DNA of 64,000 nt from Leisingera sp. NJS204 (GCF_004123675.1 NZ_CP035417.1:1417501-1481500); one strand, 5' to 3'. Counted from the stretch's first letter, positions 43,405 through 52,887 are shown. A program made the numbers and translations. The notes: generated from the sequence alone by a model not told the origin.

Positions 43405-44217
43405 ATGCGAATTCTGTTTCTAGGCGATGTGATGGGCCGCGCGGGGCGCAGTGCCATTACCGAAAATCTGCGGCGGCTGCGCCAGGACTGGCGGCTCGAT
43501 TTTGTTGTGGTGAACGGCGAAAACGCCTCCAACGGCATGGGGCTGAGCGGCGAGCACGCCAAACTGCTGCTGGAGGCCGGCGTTGATTGCCTGACCCTGG
43601 GCGACCATGCCTTTGATCAAAAGGACATGCTGCAGTTCATTGAGAAGGAGCAGCGCATTATCCGGCCGCTGAACTTTGCCAAAGGCGCACCGGGCCGCGG
43701 CTTCCGGCTGTTCCAGGCCCCGGGCGGGCGCAAGGTGCTGGTGGTGCAGGTGCTGGGCCAAGTGTTCATGAAGCGCGCTTTCGATGATCCCTTCGGCGCG
43801 GTTGAGGCGGTGCTGAAATCGCACCCCCGGGGCGGGCTGGCACAGGCCATCATTGTGGATGTGCATTGCGAAGCCACCTCCGAGAAGATGGCGATGGGAC
43901 ATTTCTGCAACGGGCGTGCCTCGCTGGTGGTCGGGACCCATACCCATGTTCCAACGGCTGACGCGCAGATCCTGTCCGAAGGCACCGGCTATCTGACCGA
44001 TGCCGGCATGTGCGGTGATTACAATTCGGTCATCGGTATGGACAAGGCCGAGCCGATGCGCCGCTTCCTGACCGGAATGCCCAAGGCGCGCTTTACCCCT
44101 GCAAACGGTGCGGCCACCCTGTCCGGCGTGTTTGTCGAGACTGACGACCGCACAGGTGCTGCCAAGCAGATTCGCATGGTGCGCAACGGCGGCCTGCTGC
44201 AGGAGGCCGCCCCCTGA
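43405..44217 (+). CDS. YmdB-type metallophosphoesterase (TIGR00282)
   Basis: A 270-residue two-metal phosphodiesterase. Motifs: GDVMGRAGRSAI, NGENASNGMG, GDHAFDQ, VDVHCEATSEK and VGTHTHVPTAD. Bacillus YmdB hydrolyses cyclic nucleotides and affects cell fate; the role in this organism is unknown. Confidence 0.88.
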   Translation: MRILFLGDVMGRAGRSAITENLRRLRQDWRLDFVVVNGENASNGMGLSGEHAKLLLEAGVDCLTLGDHAFDQKDMLQFIEKEQRIIRPLNFAKGAPGRGFRLFQAPGGRKVLVVQVLGQVFMKRAFDDPFGAVEAVLKSHPRGGLAQAIIVDVHCEATSEKMAMGHFCNGRASLVVGTHTHVPTADAQILSEGTGYLTDAGMCGDYNSVIGMDKAEPMRRFLTGMPKARFTPANGAATLSGVFVETDDRTGAAKQIRMVRNGGLLQEAAP

Positions 44218-44430
44218 CAGAATGCCTTTCCGCCCCGCGGTGCAGCTTGTGGCGGGATGAATTGCCGGTGCAGCCGCGATTTTCCGCATAAATTCCCGAA
44301 TCCAGGCCTCCGCAGCGGGGCGGGCGCGGAAATTCTTGCTCAGGCCAAGGGTTTCAGGGAAACTGCGCGATGGCGGAGCGTGCAGCAGCGCGCTAAACCC
44401 GTCTGAAACAATAAGGCATCGTCACGGTAT

Positions 44431-46209
44431 ATGCAGTTTTTCCAACTAGGTGATTCCGGCAGCGCGGTCCTGGCGATAGCCATTGTTCTGGCCATGTTCG
44501 TGGCTTTTCTGCGCGAAACCTATCCCACCGAAGTTGTGGCGCTGACCGGCGTTGCAGCAATGCTGGCCACTGGCGTTTTGCCCTACAATCAGGCGTTGCC
44601 GGTGCTGTCCAACCCGGCGCCTTGGACCATTGCGGCGATGTTCATCATCATGGGTGCCTTGGTGCGGACCGGTGCGCTGGATGCCTTCACTCAAATCGCC
44701 AAAAAGCAGGCTGAGGTGAGCCCCAAGCTTGCGGTTGCCTTGCTGATGGCCTTTGTGGTTGCGGCCTCTGCCGTGGTGTCAAACACGCCGGTGGTGGTGG
44801 TGATGATACCAGTGTTCATCCAGATCTCCCGCACCCTGAAGGTTTCCGCCTCCAAGATGCTGATCCCGCTCAGCTATGCGGCGATCCTGGGCGGCACGCT
44901 GACACTGATCGGAACCTCGACCAACCTGCTGGTGGATGGTGTTGCGCGGGCGCAGGGCCTGCAGCCTTTCACTATTTTTGAGGTCACGCCGCTGGGCGTG
45001 ATCCTGGTCATCTATGGCATGATCTACCTGCGCTTTATCGCGCCGCGTTTGCTGCCGGACCGTGACAGTATGGCCATGCTGCTGAGCGACAAATCCAAGA
45101 TGAAATTCTTCACCGAAGCGGTGATCCCGCCCGAAAGCAACCTGATCGGCCGCGAAGTCACCGGCGTGCAGCTGTTCAAACGCCCTGGCGTGCGGCTGAT
45201 CGACGTGATCCGCGGCGATGACTCTTTGCGCCGCAACCTCATGGGTGTGGAGCTGCAGGTCGGCGACCGGGTGGTGCTGCGCACCCGGATGACCGAGCTG
45301 TTGAGCCTGCAAACCAACAAAGAGCTCAAGCGGGTGGATCAGGTTTCCGCCGTCGAGACCGAAACCGTGGAGGTGCTGATCACGCCCGGATGCCGCATGG
45401 TGGGCCGCAGCCTTGGCGCCATGCGCCTGCGCCGCCGCTACGGCGTCTATACCCTGGCGGTGCACCGCCGGAACCAGAACATCGGCGTGCAGCTGGATGA
45501 CCTTGTGGTGCGGATCGGCGACACCCTGCTGCTGGAGGGGGCGCCCGCCGATATCCAGCGTCTGGCCTCCGACATGGATCTGGCCGATGTCTCGCAGCCG
45601 ACCCAGCGCGCCTACCGCCGCAGCCACGCGCCGATTGCCGTTGTTGCACTGCTGGGGATCGTTCTGCTGGCCGCCTTCGGCGTGGCACCTATCCTGATGC
45701 TGTCTCTGCTGATGGTGTCGCTGGTGTTCGTGACCCGCTGCATCGACGCGGACGAGGCGTTCTCCTTTGTCGACGGGCGGCTCCTGGCGTTGATTTTTTC
45801 GATGCTGGCCATCGGCGCCGCGCTGGAAAGCTCTGGTGCGGTTGCCCTGATCGTCAATGCCATTGCCCCCGGCTTGTCGATGCTGCCGCCGTTCCTGCTG
45901 GTCTGGGCGGTCTATCTGCTGACCTCTGTCTTGACCGAGCTGGTCTCAAACAACGCAGTGGCTGTAGTCGTCACCCCGATTGCCATTGGCCTGGCCCAGG
46001 CCATGGGAGTGGATCCGCGCCCCTTGGTGGTGGCCGTCATGGTCGCCGCCTCGGCCTCCTTTGCCACCCCGATCGGATACCAGACCAACACGCTGGTTTA
46101 CGGTCCTGGCGGTTACAAGTTCACCGATTTCCTGCGTGTCGGCATCCCGCTGAACCTGACCGTCGGCATGGTTGCGTCCTTGATTATTCCGTTTTTCTGG
46201 CCGCTCTGA
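44431..46209 (+). CDS. SLC13-type (DASS) permease with two internal RCK_C domains
   Basis: A 592-residue inner-membrane transporter with about eleven to twelve spans split by a soluble insert (about 215-390) that holds two TrkA-C/RCK_C regulatory domains (RPGVRLIDVIRGD and YGVYTLAVHRRNQN). Both halves have the SNT/SNN substrate motifs (VVSNTPVVVVMIP, TELVSNNAVAVVVTP). Members move sulfate, dicarboxylates or other anions with Na+; the solute cannot be read. A second protein of the same kind faces it at 46496. Confidence 0.82.
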   Translation: MQFFQLGDSGSAVLAIAIVLAMFVAFLRETYPTEVVALTGVAAMLATGVLPYNQALPVLSNPAPWTIAAMFIIMGALVRTGALDAFTQIAKKQAEVSPKLAVALLMAFVVAASAVVSNTPVVVVMIPVFIQISRTLKVSASKMLIPLSYAAILGGTLTLIGTSTNLLVDGVARAQGLQPFTIFEVTPLGVILVIYGMIYLRFIAPRLLPDRDSMAMLLSDKSKMKFFTEAVIPPESNLIGREVTGVQLFKRPGVRLIDVIRGDDSLRRNLMGVELQVGDRVVLRTRMTELLSLQTNKELKRVDQVSAVETETVEVLITPGCRMVGRSLGAMRLRRRYGVYTLAVHRRNQNIGVQLDDLVVRIGDTLLLEGAPADIQRLASDMDLADVSQPTQRAYRRSHAPIAVVALLGIVLLAAFGVAPILMLSLLMVSLVFVTRCIDADEAFSFVDGRLLALIFSMLAIGAALESSGAVALIVNAIAPGLSMLPPFLLVWAVYLLTSVLTELVSNNAVAVVVTPIAIGLAQAMGVDPRPLVVAVMVAASASFATPIGYQTNTLVYGPGGYKFTDFLRVGIPLNLTVGMVASLIIPFFWPL

Positions 46210-46321
46210 CACCACCGGATGCCCATGGTGATGGCGGTTTTCCGCTTCGCCAGCATTTGTTTACGTGAAATTGTTAAAGCCGGGCCCATATGAAACAGAG
46301 AGTATTTCAAGGGGTGGCAAA

Positions 46322-46453
46322 GTGGATTTCAAAAAACTGTTCCTGATCGCGGTCCTGGGCGGATCAACAGCCATTGTGCTGATGTCGCAGGCCTGGGCGG
46401 ACCAGCCCCCACAGCCTTCAAAAGTCTCCGCGCAGGCCGCAAAATCCTTGTGA
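46322..46453 (+). CDS. Possible 43-residue exported peptide
   Basis: GTG at 46322 (with AAGGGG upstream) opens MDFKKLFLIAVLGGSTAIVL followed by MSQAWA, a clear signal-peptide pattern with AWA as cleavage site, leaving a mature peptide of about 18 residues. Its TGA stop lies in the loop of the first palindrome of the repeat at 46440. No homologue recognised. Confidence 0.4.
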   Translation: MDFKKLFLIAVLGGSTAIVLMSQAWADQPPQPSKVSAQAAKSL

Positions 46454-46487
46454 AAGGATTTTGGCAAAACTTTTCCTCAAAAGTTTT
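46440..46487. repeat. Tandem double-palindrome element, copy 2
   Basis: CAAAATCCTT-GTGA-AAGGATTTTG (46440-46463) is followed by AAAACTTTT-CCTC-AAAAGTTTT (46466-46487). The joining GGCAAAACTTTT is the same as in copy 1, while the first palindrome differs in sequence but keeps pairing. It lies between the two convergent SLC13 genes and could also end both transcripts. Confidence 0.7.
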
Positions 46488-46495
46488 AGACCCCG

Positions 46496-48271
46496 CTACA
46501 ATGGCCAAAACACCAGGATTGCCGGAATAGAGACGGCAATGACCAGAACCTCCAGCGGCAATCCCATCCGCCAGTAATCGCCAAAGCGGTAACCGCCAGG
46601 ACCCAGCACAAGCGTGTTGTTCTTATGTCCGATCGGCGTCAGGAACGCCGCCGAGGCGGCAACCGCCACCGCCATCAGGAACGGATCGGGGGATACCCCT
46701 AGGGACTCCGCCATCTGAATGCCCACAGGTGCCGCGACAATGGCTGTGGCGGTATTGTTCAGCACATCCGACAGGGTCATGGTCACCACCATCAGCACCG
46801 TAAGCACCGCCCAGGCGGGCAAGCCTTCGGTCAGGCCTGTCAGCGCATTGGCAATCAGAGCGGTGCCGCCTGAACTGTCCAGCGCCGCCCCCAACGGGAT
46901 CATCGACCCCAGCAGCACCACAACCGGCCATTCCACATGATCATAGATCTCCGCCACCGGCAGGATCTTGAAAAGAACATAACCGATCGCCACCAGTCCC
47001 AGGGCCACCGGCAGGTAGATCAGCCCGGCCGAGGCCGCCAAAACCGCAGTGGCAAACAGACCGATGGCGGCCCAGGTTTTGTCATTTGCCGTTACCGCCA
47101 GCCCGCGCTGCGCCAGCGGCAGGCAGCCCAGCCAGTCGGTCACATCGGCACTGCGCCCGCGCGGGCAAAGCAGCAGCAGAATGTCGCCCGCCTCGATCTC
47201 TGCCTGCCGGATATGTTTAGTGATCCGCCGGCCTTGACGGGAAATCCCCAGCAGCACCGCGCTTTGCCGCCAGGCCAGTCCGATCGACTGGGCGCTGCGC
47301 CCGCGCACGCGGGCCGCTTCCGGCACCACGACCTCAACCAGCTCCAGCCCGTCGCCTGCAGCGGTCAGCTTTTCCTGCCGGGCGGCGTCGGCAAAATCCA
47401 GTTTCAGGGCACTGCGGAACTCATCAAGTGCCTCCGGTTCGGCCTCGATCACCAGCGTATCCCCGTCCCGCAGCGTCGCAGCGCTGGCGCGGCCATAGCG
47501 GCGCTTGCCGTCCCGGATCAACCCGATGATCGCCACATCCGCCTTTTCGGCCTCTTCGTCCAATTCGCCCAGCCGCTTGCCGGTCAGCTCTGACCCTTCG
47601 CCCACAGTCAGCTCAGCAATATAGGGCGCCAGCTGCGCCTCGGACGCTCCCGCTGCATTCTCCCGCGCGGGGATCAGCCGCCAGCCGATCAGCGCCACAA
47701 AGGTAAGCCCAGCCAGCGCCGCGACGCCGCCCACCGGGGCAAAATCGAACATCCGGAACGGCTCTCCCAGCCGCTCCTCCCGGATCGCGGCAATGATGAT
47801 GTTGGGCGGCGTGCCGATAAGGGTCGCCATGCCGCCCAGAATAGTGGCAAAGGACAGGGGCATCAGGCTCAACCCCGGCGCCCGGCCTGACTTGCGTGCG
47901 GTCTGGATGTCCACCGGCATCAGCAGCGCCAGCGCCGCAACATTGTTCATGAAGGCTGACAGCACCGCACCGACCCCGCCCATCAGAGCGATATGACCGC
48001 CCAACCCGCGCGCACTGTCCACCAATGTGCGGGTGATCAGAAACACCGCGCCTGACCGCACCAGCCCTGCGGACACAATCAGCACCAGCGCCACCACCAG
48101 CGTTGCCGGATGGCCGAACCCGCCAAAGGCATCGCCAGCAGGAACCACCCCCAGCACCACCCCCGCCATCAGCGCCGCAAAGGCCACCAGATCATAGCGG
48201 TAACGCCCCCATAACAGCAGGGCAAAAACGGCAGCAAATAACGCAAATAAAACAGCTTGATCATATGTCAT
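46496..48271 (-). CDS. SLC13-type (DASS) permease with two internal RCK_C domains
   Basis: A 591-residue transporter with the same plan as the convergent gene at 44431: membrane halves with [17 protein letters not shown] and [19 protein letters not shown] motifs, and two RCK_C domains in the middle (about 205-385; [30 protein letters not shown]). The two are similar in layout but diverged, so they may carry different anions. Start is ATG 48271. Confidence 0.82.
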   Translation of the reverse strand: MTYDQAVLFALFAAVFALLLWGRYRYDLVAFAALMAGVVLGVVPAGDAFGGFGHPATLVVALVLIVSAGLVRSGAVFLITRTLVDSARGLGGHIALMGGVGAVLSAFMNNVAALALLMPVDIQTARKSGRAPGLSLMPLSFATILGGMATLIGTPPNIIIAAIREERLGEPFRMFDFAPVGGVAALAGLTFVALIGWRLIPARENAAGASEAQLAPYIAELTVGEGSELTGKRLGELDEEAEKADVAIIGLIRDGKRRYGRASAATLRDGDTLVIEAEPEALDEFRSALKLDFADAARQEKLTAAGDGLELVEVVVPEAARVRGRSAQSIGLAWRQSAVLLGISRQGRRITKHIRQAEIEAGDILLLLCPRGRSADVTDWLGCLPLAQRGLAVTANDKTWAAIGLFATAVLAASAGLIYLPVALGLVAIGYVLFKILPVAEIYDHVEWPVVVLLGSMIPLGAALDSSGGTALIANALTGLTEGLPAWAVLTVLMVVTMTLSDVLNNTATAIVAAPVGIQMAESLGVSPDPFLMAVAVAASAAFLTPIGHKNNTLVLGPGGYRFGDYWRMGLPLEVLVIAVSIPAILVFWPL

Positions 48272-48393
48272 CGGGCCAGCTTAACCCCGAAACCCCGCGG
48301 AGCAAGGGCCAAGCCGGAGCAGGGTGCTTGAAACCCGGTACCGGCACGGGCTATATGGGCGCCAATTCAGATATTCAGCAGCAAGGATGCACT

Positions 48394-49134
48394 ATGGCAG
48401 GCCATTCAAAATGGGCAAACATTCAGCACCGCAAAGGCCGTCAGGACGCTGCGCGGTCGAAACTGTTTTCCAAGCTGGCCAAGGAGATCACCGTGGCCGC
48501 CAAAATGGGCGACCCTGATCCCGACAAGAACCCGCGTCTGCGCCTGGCGGTCAAGGAAGCCAAAAGCCAATCTGTTCCTAAGGACGTGATTGACCGCGCG
48601 ATCAAGAAGGCCGTGGGCGGCGACGCTGAAAACTATGACGAAATCCGCTACGAAGGGTACGGCCCCAATGGCGTGGCCGTCATCGTCGAGGCCATGACCG
48701 ACAACAAGAACCGCACAGCCTCCAACGTGCGTTCGACCTTTTCCAAGAACGGCGGCAACCTGGGCGAGACCGGTTCGGTCGGCTTCATGTTCGAACGCAA
48801 GGGTGAAGTCACCTATCCGGCCTCTGTTGGCGATGCCGACACCGTGATGATGGCAGCAATCGAAGCCGGCGCCGAAGATGTCGAAAGCTCGGAGGACGGC
48901 CATATCATCTACTGCGCCGATACCGACCTCAATGACGTGTCAAACGCACTGGAAGCGGAACTGGGCGAGTCCGAGAGCACCAAGCTGGTCTGGAAGCCGG
49001 GCACCACCACCGAGCTGGATCTCGAAGGCATGCAAAAGCTGATGAAGCTGGTCGATGCGCTGGAGGACGACGACGACGTGCAGCGTGTCACCACCAACTT
49101 CGAAGCGTCTGACGAGGTCATGGCGCAGCTCTAA
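48394..49134 (+). CDS. YebC/PmpR-family protein
   Basis: A 246-residue YebC protein: [20 protein letters not shown] at the start and the acidic [20 protein letters not shown] middle. YebC proteins have been described as transcription regulators and as factors that relieve ribosome stalling on proline stretches. ATG 48394 with CAAGGA upstream is the start. A strong terminator follows. Confidence 0.93.
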   Translation: MAGHSKWANIQHRKGRQDAARSKLFSKLAKEITVAAKMGDPDPDKNPRLRLAVKEAKSQSVPKDVIDRAIKKAVGGDAENYDEIRYEGYGPNGVAVIVEAMTDNKNRTASNVRSTFSKNGGNLGETGSVGFMFERKGEVTYPASVGDADTVMMAAIEAGAEDVESSEDGHIIYCADTDLNDVSNALEAELGESESTKLVWKPGTTTELDLEGMQKLMKLVDALEDDDDVQRVTTNFEASDEVMAQL

Positions 49135-49160
49135 GCTGCTGCAGCCGCGCAACGATGAAA

Positions 49161-49190
49161 GCCCGCCGCGCTTCCGGCGGGCTTTTGTTT
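49161..49190 (+). terminator. Intrinsic terminator after yebC
   Basis: GCCCGCCG / CGGCGGGC stem with a 6-nt loop, followed by TTTTGTTTTGG. Confidence 0.85.
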
Positions 49191-49207
49191 TGGCGCACAG
49201 GCCATCT

Positions 49208-49591
49208 TTATCGGGCCACCAGTTTCGGGCCACCTGTATGGCGCCACCCGTACCGCTCCGGGCTGCTGCTTCTTTCTGGTCGGAAATACCCCGGGGGTGA
49301 GGCCGCAAGGCCGAGGGGGCAGCGCCCCTCCCTGCCGCCGCGCCGGGATCGGTCCAGCTTGCTGTACTTCAGAACATTTCCGCGCGGCAGATACATCGGT
49401 ATCAGCTCCAAGTGATTCACATAGTCGATCACATAGCAGTAATCCTTGCCGGTTTCTTCCTCGCGGCCATAGTGATACGGCCCGCCGCCCTCGAAATTGA
49501 AACACCGTTCCGAGACAGCCGGATAGTCCAGCCCGGCAGTGGCAGGCGATGCTGCCAGCCCCAGGCCCGCAGCAAGTAGATTATGCTCCAT
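49208..49591 (-). CDS. Small exported protein with CYxID...YLPRG motif; tail altered by a repeat
   Basis: About 127 residues. A weak signal peptide (1-20, ending SPATAG) is followed by LDYPAVSERCFNFEGGGPYH and DYCYVIDYVNHLELIPMYLPRGNVLKY. The latter matches the C-terminus of the protein at 54954-55982 (CYQIDSLTRDGMTLIYLPRGTRLDY). There the protein ends five residues later; here the frame runs on for about 48 residues (RCPLGLAASPPGYFRPE...) into repeat copy B. The tail is probably a recent extension caused by the repeat. Confidence 0.6.
   Translation of the reverse strand: MEHNLLAAGLGLAASPATAGLDYPAVSERCFNFEGGGPYHYGREEETGKDYCYVIDYVNHLELIPMYLPRGNVLKYSKLDRSRRGGREGRCPLGLAASPPGYFRPERSSSPERYGWRHTGGPKLVAR
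49271..49336. repeat. Dispersed element, copy B (GGCC-GCAA-GGCC hairpin)
   Basis: TCTTTCTGGTCGGAAATACC, then CCGGGGGTGA, hairpin GGCC-GCAA-GGCC (49301-49312) and hairpin GGGGC-AGC-GCCCC. Same order as copy A at 31512. Both four-base loops (GCGA, GCAA) fit the GNRA tetraloop pattern. It overlaps the 3' part of the gene at 49208-49591. Confidence 0.65.
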
Positions 49592-49676
49592 GCAAAACGT
49601 CCCACGGCTGATGCCTGAAACGCTAGGGGGGATGGTAGAGGCGGCAAGAGAAACCGGTTGCACGGCGGCTGGCCGG

Positions 49677-50513
49677 TCAATCGGTTACGACACCGCCAAT
49701 TCGCAGGGCCGTGGCATCCGGTATCCATATCTCCCGGTGGGGGATGGCAAAGACCCTGTTGGCAAACTCGGCGCTCACCCCTTGCTGCAACAGAAAGGCG
49801 CGGTCCTTTTCCTGCTCCTTTTCCAGGTTTATCTGCGGCAGACCGCTTTCGAACTGCAAAGCATAGCTGTGAAAGCCAAGCTGCCCGTCCCCGCCAAGGC
49901 TGCGCCGGAGCCCGGCTGCGAACATCAATGTGCAGGCCGAAGCACACAGACCCTCTGCACGGGTGGAAAACCCCTGTTCGCGGATCAGTCTGGCGGCGCC
50001 ACGGGCTTCGGCGATCAGACCGCCGGGACTGGTCAGGGTAATTCGCTGCAGCCCGGGATGCTGGAGGATCATCTGCTCAATCCGCCGTGTCAGGCCAAAG
50101 GTGATTTCACCTGCAAAGATCAGTGCGTGGCCGTCATTGGAAACTGTCAGCTTGTAAAGCGCTTCGCGCGCTTGCCGCCGCTGTTCGGCATAGACGGGTT
50201 CCTCCTTTGTCCGGGCAATCAACTGGGCGTCCCACCACAGGGTGACCGCCGCGAAACCCGCAAACAGCAGCACCAGATAACCGCCCCAGACCGGCGCCAT
50301 CGCACCGGTGCTGCGTACATGCGCATCGGCACTGTGCAGAAAGACGCGGGCCTGCCACAGCAGAACCAGCCCGTCCGCCGCCATCAAAGCAAAGACCAGC
50401 GGTACCGGCAGGCTGACCCATTGGTTCAGCGCCAGCCAGATCAGCACAACCCCTGCGCGCGGCAGCAGCACCTGCAGGCCGAGGCTGCGGCGCAAGGAGG
50501 CTGGCGCCGGCAT
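49677..50513 (-). CDS. Membrane-anchored ClpP/SppA-fold protein (COG3904-like)
   Basis: About 278 residues with two to three N-terminal membrane spans (about 15-45, 75-97), then a ClpP-like domain: ITLTSPGGLIAEARGAARLI (about 160-180), a Ser within CASACTLMFAAG in the nucleophile position and His in LGFHSY. This matches the predicted periplasmic COG3904 type; whether it is a protease is unknown. ATG 50513 is preferred to TTG 50543, which lies inside the repeat at 50541. Confidence 0.68.
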   Translation of the reverse strand: MPAPASLRRSLGLQVLLPRAGVVLIWLALNQWVSLPVPLVFALMAADGLVLLWQARVFLHSADAHVRSTGAMAPVWGGYLVLLFAGFAAVTLWWDAQLIARTKEEPVYAEQRRQAREALYKLTVSNDGHALIFAGEITFGLTRRIEQMILQHPGLQRITLTSPGGLIAEARGAARLIREQGFSTRAEGLCASACTLMFAAGLRRSLGGDGQLGFHSYALQFESGLPQINLEKEQEKDRAFLLQQGVSAEFANRVFAIPHREIWIPDATALRIGGVVTD

Positions 50514-50540
50514 CAGCCGCACCGCCCGCCGCGGGCGGTA

Positions 50541-50586
50541 CAATTTTCTTGCAAGAAAATTGGCCGGAAAATTCGAATTTTCCGGC
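50541..50586. repeat. Tandem double-palindrome element, copy 3
   Basis: Two perfect palindromes side by side: 22 bp at 50541-50562 (arms CAATTTTCTTG) and 24 bp at 50563-50586 (arms GCCGGAAAATTC). The junction again reads TTGGC, as in copies 1 and 2, but both palindromes differ in sequence. A further stem, ACCGCCC-GCCGC-GGGCGGT, abuts at 50521-50539. Confidence 0.7.
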
Positions 50587-50601
50587 TGCCGGCGGTGAGG
50601 G

Positions 50602-51294
50602 CTATTCTACAAATGCTGCAATCTCCTCGAGCGGTTTTTTCAGCTTGGCAACGGAGGGCACCATCGCGTTCTCTGCCGGATGGCCCACGGCGATGATCAT
50701 CGTCGGTTTTTCCGATGCAGGGCGGCCCAGGGCGCAATTCAGGAACTTCATCGGGTTCGGCGTGTGGGTAAGAGTGCACAGGCCCGCCGTATGCAAAGCT
50801 GTCAGTAATACGCCGGTGGCAATATTCACGCTTTCCGGCACATAATAGTTTTTGTAGCGGCTGCCGTCCTCAAAAGCGCCCCAGCGCTGGGCGAAAACCA
50901 CAATCAGCCAGGGCGCGGTGGTCAGATGCGGCTTGTCCGCATCGGTGCCGATCGGCTCCAGCGCCGTGATCCATTCATCGCCCGCACCGCCCGCATAGAA
51001 CTTTTTTTCCTCTTCTTCAGCCTCGGCGCGGATCTGCGCCTTCAGCTCCGGATCGGAAATCGCAGCAAAGAACCAGGGCTGATGGTTGGCCCCCGAGGGT
51101 GCCGTGCCGGCTGCACGGATACAGGTCTCGATCACCTGCCGCGGCACCGGCTGGCCGGTAAAGTCCCGCACCGAATGCCGCCGCCGCATATGGGCCAGGA
51201 ACTCTGCTGCTTTTTCCTGCATTTCAGCGTCGGAGTACTCCGCTCGGTCCGGCAAGGGCAGGGGATCATAGCTGAGAGCGTCTTTTGAAAACAT
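50602..51294 (-). CDS. Nitroreductase-family flavoprotein
   Basis: A 230-residue FMN-dependent oxidoreductase. RRRHSVRDFTGQPVPRQVIE (FMN-binding Arg), TAPSGANHQPW and NIATGVLLTALHTAGLCTLT are typical. The spacing and sequence resemble the iodotyrosine dehalogenase branch, so it may reduce halogenated or nitro-aromatic compounds; substrate not known. Confidence 0.83.
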   Translation of the reverse strand: MFSKDALSYDPLPLPDRAEYSDAEMQEKAAEFLAHMRRRHSVRDFTGQPVPRQVIETCIRAAGTAPSGANHQPWFFAAISDPELKAQIRAEAEEEEKKFYAGGAGDEWITALEPIGTDADKPHLTTAPWLIVVFAQRWGAFEDGSRYKNYYVPESVNIATGVLLTALHTAGLCTLTHTPNPMKFLNCALGRPASEKPTMIIAVGHPAENAMVPSVAKLKKPLEEIAAFVE

Positions 51295-51310
51295 CGGCGG
51301 GCTTTCCTGT

Positions 51311-52195
51311 TTAGCTTTGGGTCAAATACTGCCTAGCAGATTTCTGCACGGCGCGGGTCACCTCCGCAAGGGCAGGGGCCATTACCCGCGCCACCTGCCA
51401 GGTCAAGGGCACCGGCAGCGTGGTCTCAGGGATCAGTGGCACCAGCCGCCCGCTGCGGATATCGCCGGCGACCATTGCCAACGGATTCATACCCCAGCCC
51501 AAGCCGGCCGCGGCGGCATCAATGAAGGCCTGGGTCGAGGGCAGGTAATGGGCAGGCGGCGCCAGCTGCGGCGCCACGTTCCGCTCCAGCCACAGCCGCT
51601 GCAGATTGTCCTTGGCATTGAAGATCAGGCACGGAGCGCGGGCGGCAGCCTCCGGTGTCACCCCTGCCGGAAACCAGCGCGCCATGAAGTCCGGGTTGGT
51701 GGTTGCCACATAGTCCAGCGTGCCCAGCGGATGGGCGTCAAACCCGGTGACCGGCTTGGCGCTGGCCGTCACCGCAGCAGAGACCTCGCCGCGCTTCAGC
51801 CACTCCGCGCTGTGGTCCTGATCATCCACCAAAAGATCGAACAGCACCCCGTCCACCTCGGCCATCGCGTCAATGAACCAGCTGGCCAGGCTGTCTGCAT
51901 TGACCGCAATCCGCAGCCGCACCGGGCCGTGATCCACCTCCAAAGCCAGTTCCCGCGCCAGCTGCGCCTCCAGCAGGCCGATGTCCTCGGCATGTTTGGC
52001 AATCCTGAGACCCGCCGCCGTCCCGGTGCAGGGCGTGCCGCGCCGCACCAGTGCGGTGCCGATGCGGTCCTCCAGCGCCTTGATCCGCTGCGAAACGGCT
52101 GATGGCGTCACCCGCAAGGATTGCGCCGCGGCCTCAAAAGTGCCAAGGCGCAGCACCGCGCTCAGCGCCGCCATCTGGCTGGGATCCATCTGCAT
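51311..52195 (-). CDS. argP: ArgP/LysG-type LysR regulator
   Basis: A 294-residue LysR regulator: helix-turn-helix FEAAAQSLRVTPSAVSQRIKALEDRIG and a ligand domain. Position, divergent from an argO/lysE exporter with an 89-bp gap, identifies it as the ArgP/LysG type that senses arginine or lysine and activates the exporter. Start is ATG 52195 (MQMDPSQMAALSAV); a TTG at 52201 and an ATG at 52189 are alternatives. Confidence 0.85.
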   Translation of the reverse strand: MQMDPSQMAALSAVLRLGTFEAAAQSLRVTPSAVSQRIKALEDRIGTALVRRGTPCTGTAAGLRIAKHAEDIGLLEAQLARELALEVDHGPVRLRIAVNADSLASWFIDAMAEVDGVLFDLLVDDQDHSAEWLKRGEVSAAVTASAKPVTGFDAHPLGTLDYVATTNPDFMARWFPAGVTPEAAARAPCLIFNAKDNLQRLWLERNVAPQLAPPAHYLPSTQAFIDAAAAGLGWGMNPLAMVAGDIRSGRLVPLIPETTLPVPLTWQVARVMAPALAEVTRAVQKSARQYLTQS

Positions 52196-52284
52196 TAGCA
52201 ACTCTAATCTGACTTAAGCTTCTTTAACTGGATTAATGGCGTGGCAGTCTCTAGTCAAACCCCAGCACAACGATGGAGACCACC

Positions 52285-52887
52285 ATGCCCCCCAGCCTGC
52301 TTGCCGGATTCGCCCTTGGCCTTAGCCTGATCGCGGCGATCGGTGCCCAAAACGCCTTTGTTCTGCGACAGGGGTTGCGGCGCCAGCATGTGTTCTGGAT
52401 CTGCTTCACCTGTGCGGGATCCGATGCGGTGCTGATCACTGCGGGTGTTTTCGGCTTTGGCTCGCTGGCGCTGGCAGTTCCGTGGTTTGAAAAGGCGATG
52501 CGGCTTGGCGGTGCGGCTTTTCTGATCTGGTACGGCGCCCGCGCCCTGCGCAGCGCCTGGCGCGGCGGCGAAACCCTGGACACGGCGGGCGAAGGCGCCG
52601 GCGCTGCCCTGCTGCCGGTACTGGCCACGGTGCTGGCGCTGACCTGGCTGAACCCGCATGTCTACCTTGATACAGTGGTTCTCCTTGGCTCGATCTCGGC
52701 ACAATACCCCGAGCCGCTGGTCTTTGCCGCCGGGGCCACCATCGCCAGCTTCACCTTTTTCTTCACGCTCGGCTATGGCGCCAGCCTGCTGGCTCCGGTC
52801 TTTGCCCGCCCGCGCGCCTGGCAGGTGCTGGATGCCATCGTCGGCCTGACCATGTGGGCGATTGCGCTGAAACTGCTGATGATGTGA
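52285..52887 (+). CDS. argO: LysE/ArgO-family basic amino-acid exporter
   Basis: A 200-residue inner-membrane exporter with about six spans; LIAAIGAQNAFVLRQGLRR at the start and TWLNPHVYLDTVVLLGSIS are typical of ArgO/LysE. It exports arginine or lysine. ATG 52285 with GGAG six bases upstream is chosen over ATG 52273. In the gap to argP, TTAA (52214-52217) and TTAA (52224-52227) around GCTTCT may be part of the ArgP site. Confidence 0.88.
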   Translation: MPPSLLAGFALGLSLIAAIGAQNAFVLRQGLRRQHVFWICFTCAGSDAVLITAGVFGFGSLALAVPWFEKAMRLGGAAFLIWYGARALRSAWRGGETLDTAGEGAGAALLPVLATVLALTWLNPHVYLDTVVLLGSISAQYPEPLVFAAGATIASFTFFFTLGYGASLLAPVFARPRAWQVLDAIVGLTMWAIALKLLMM

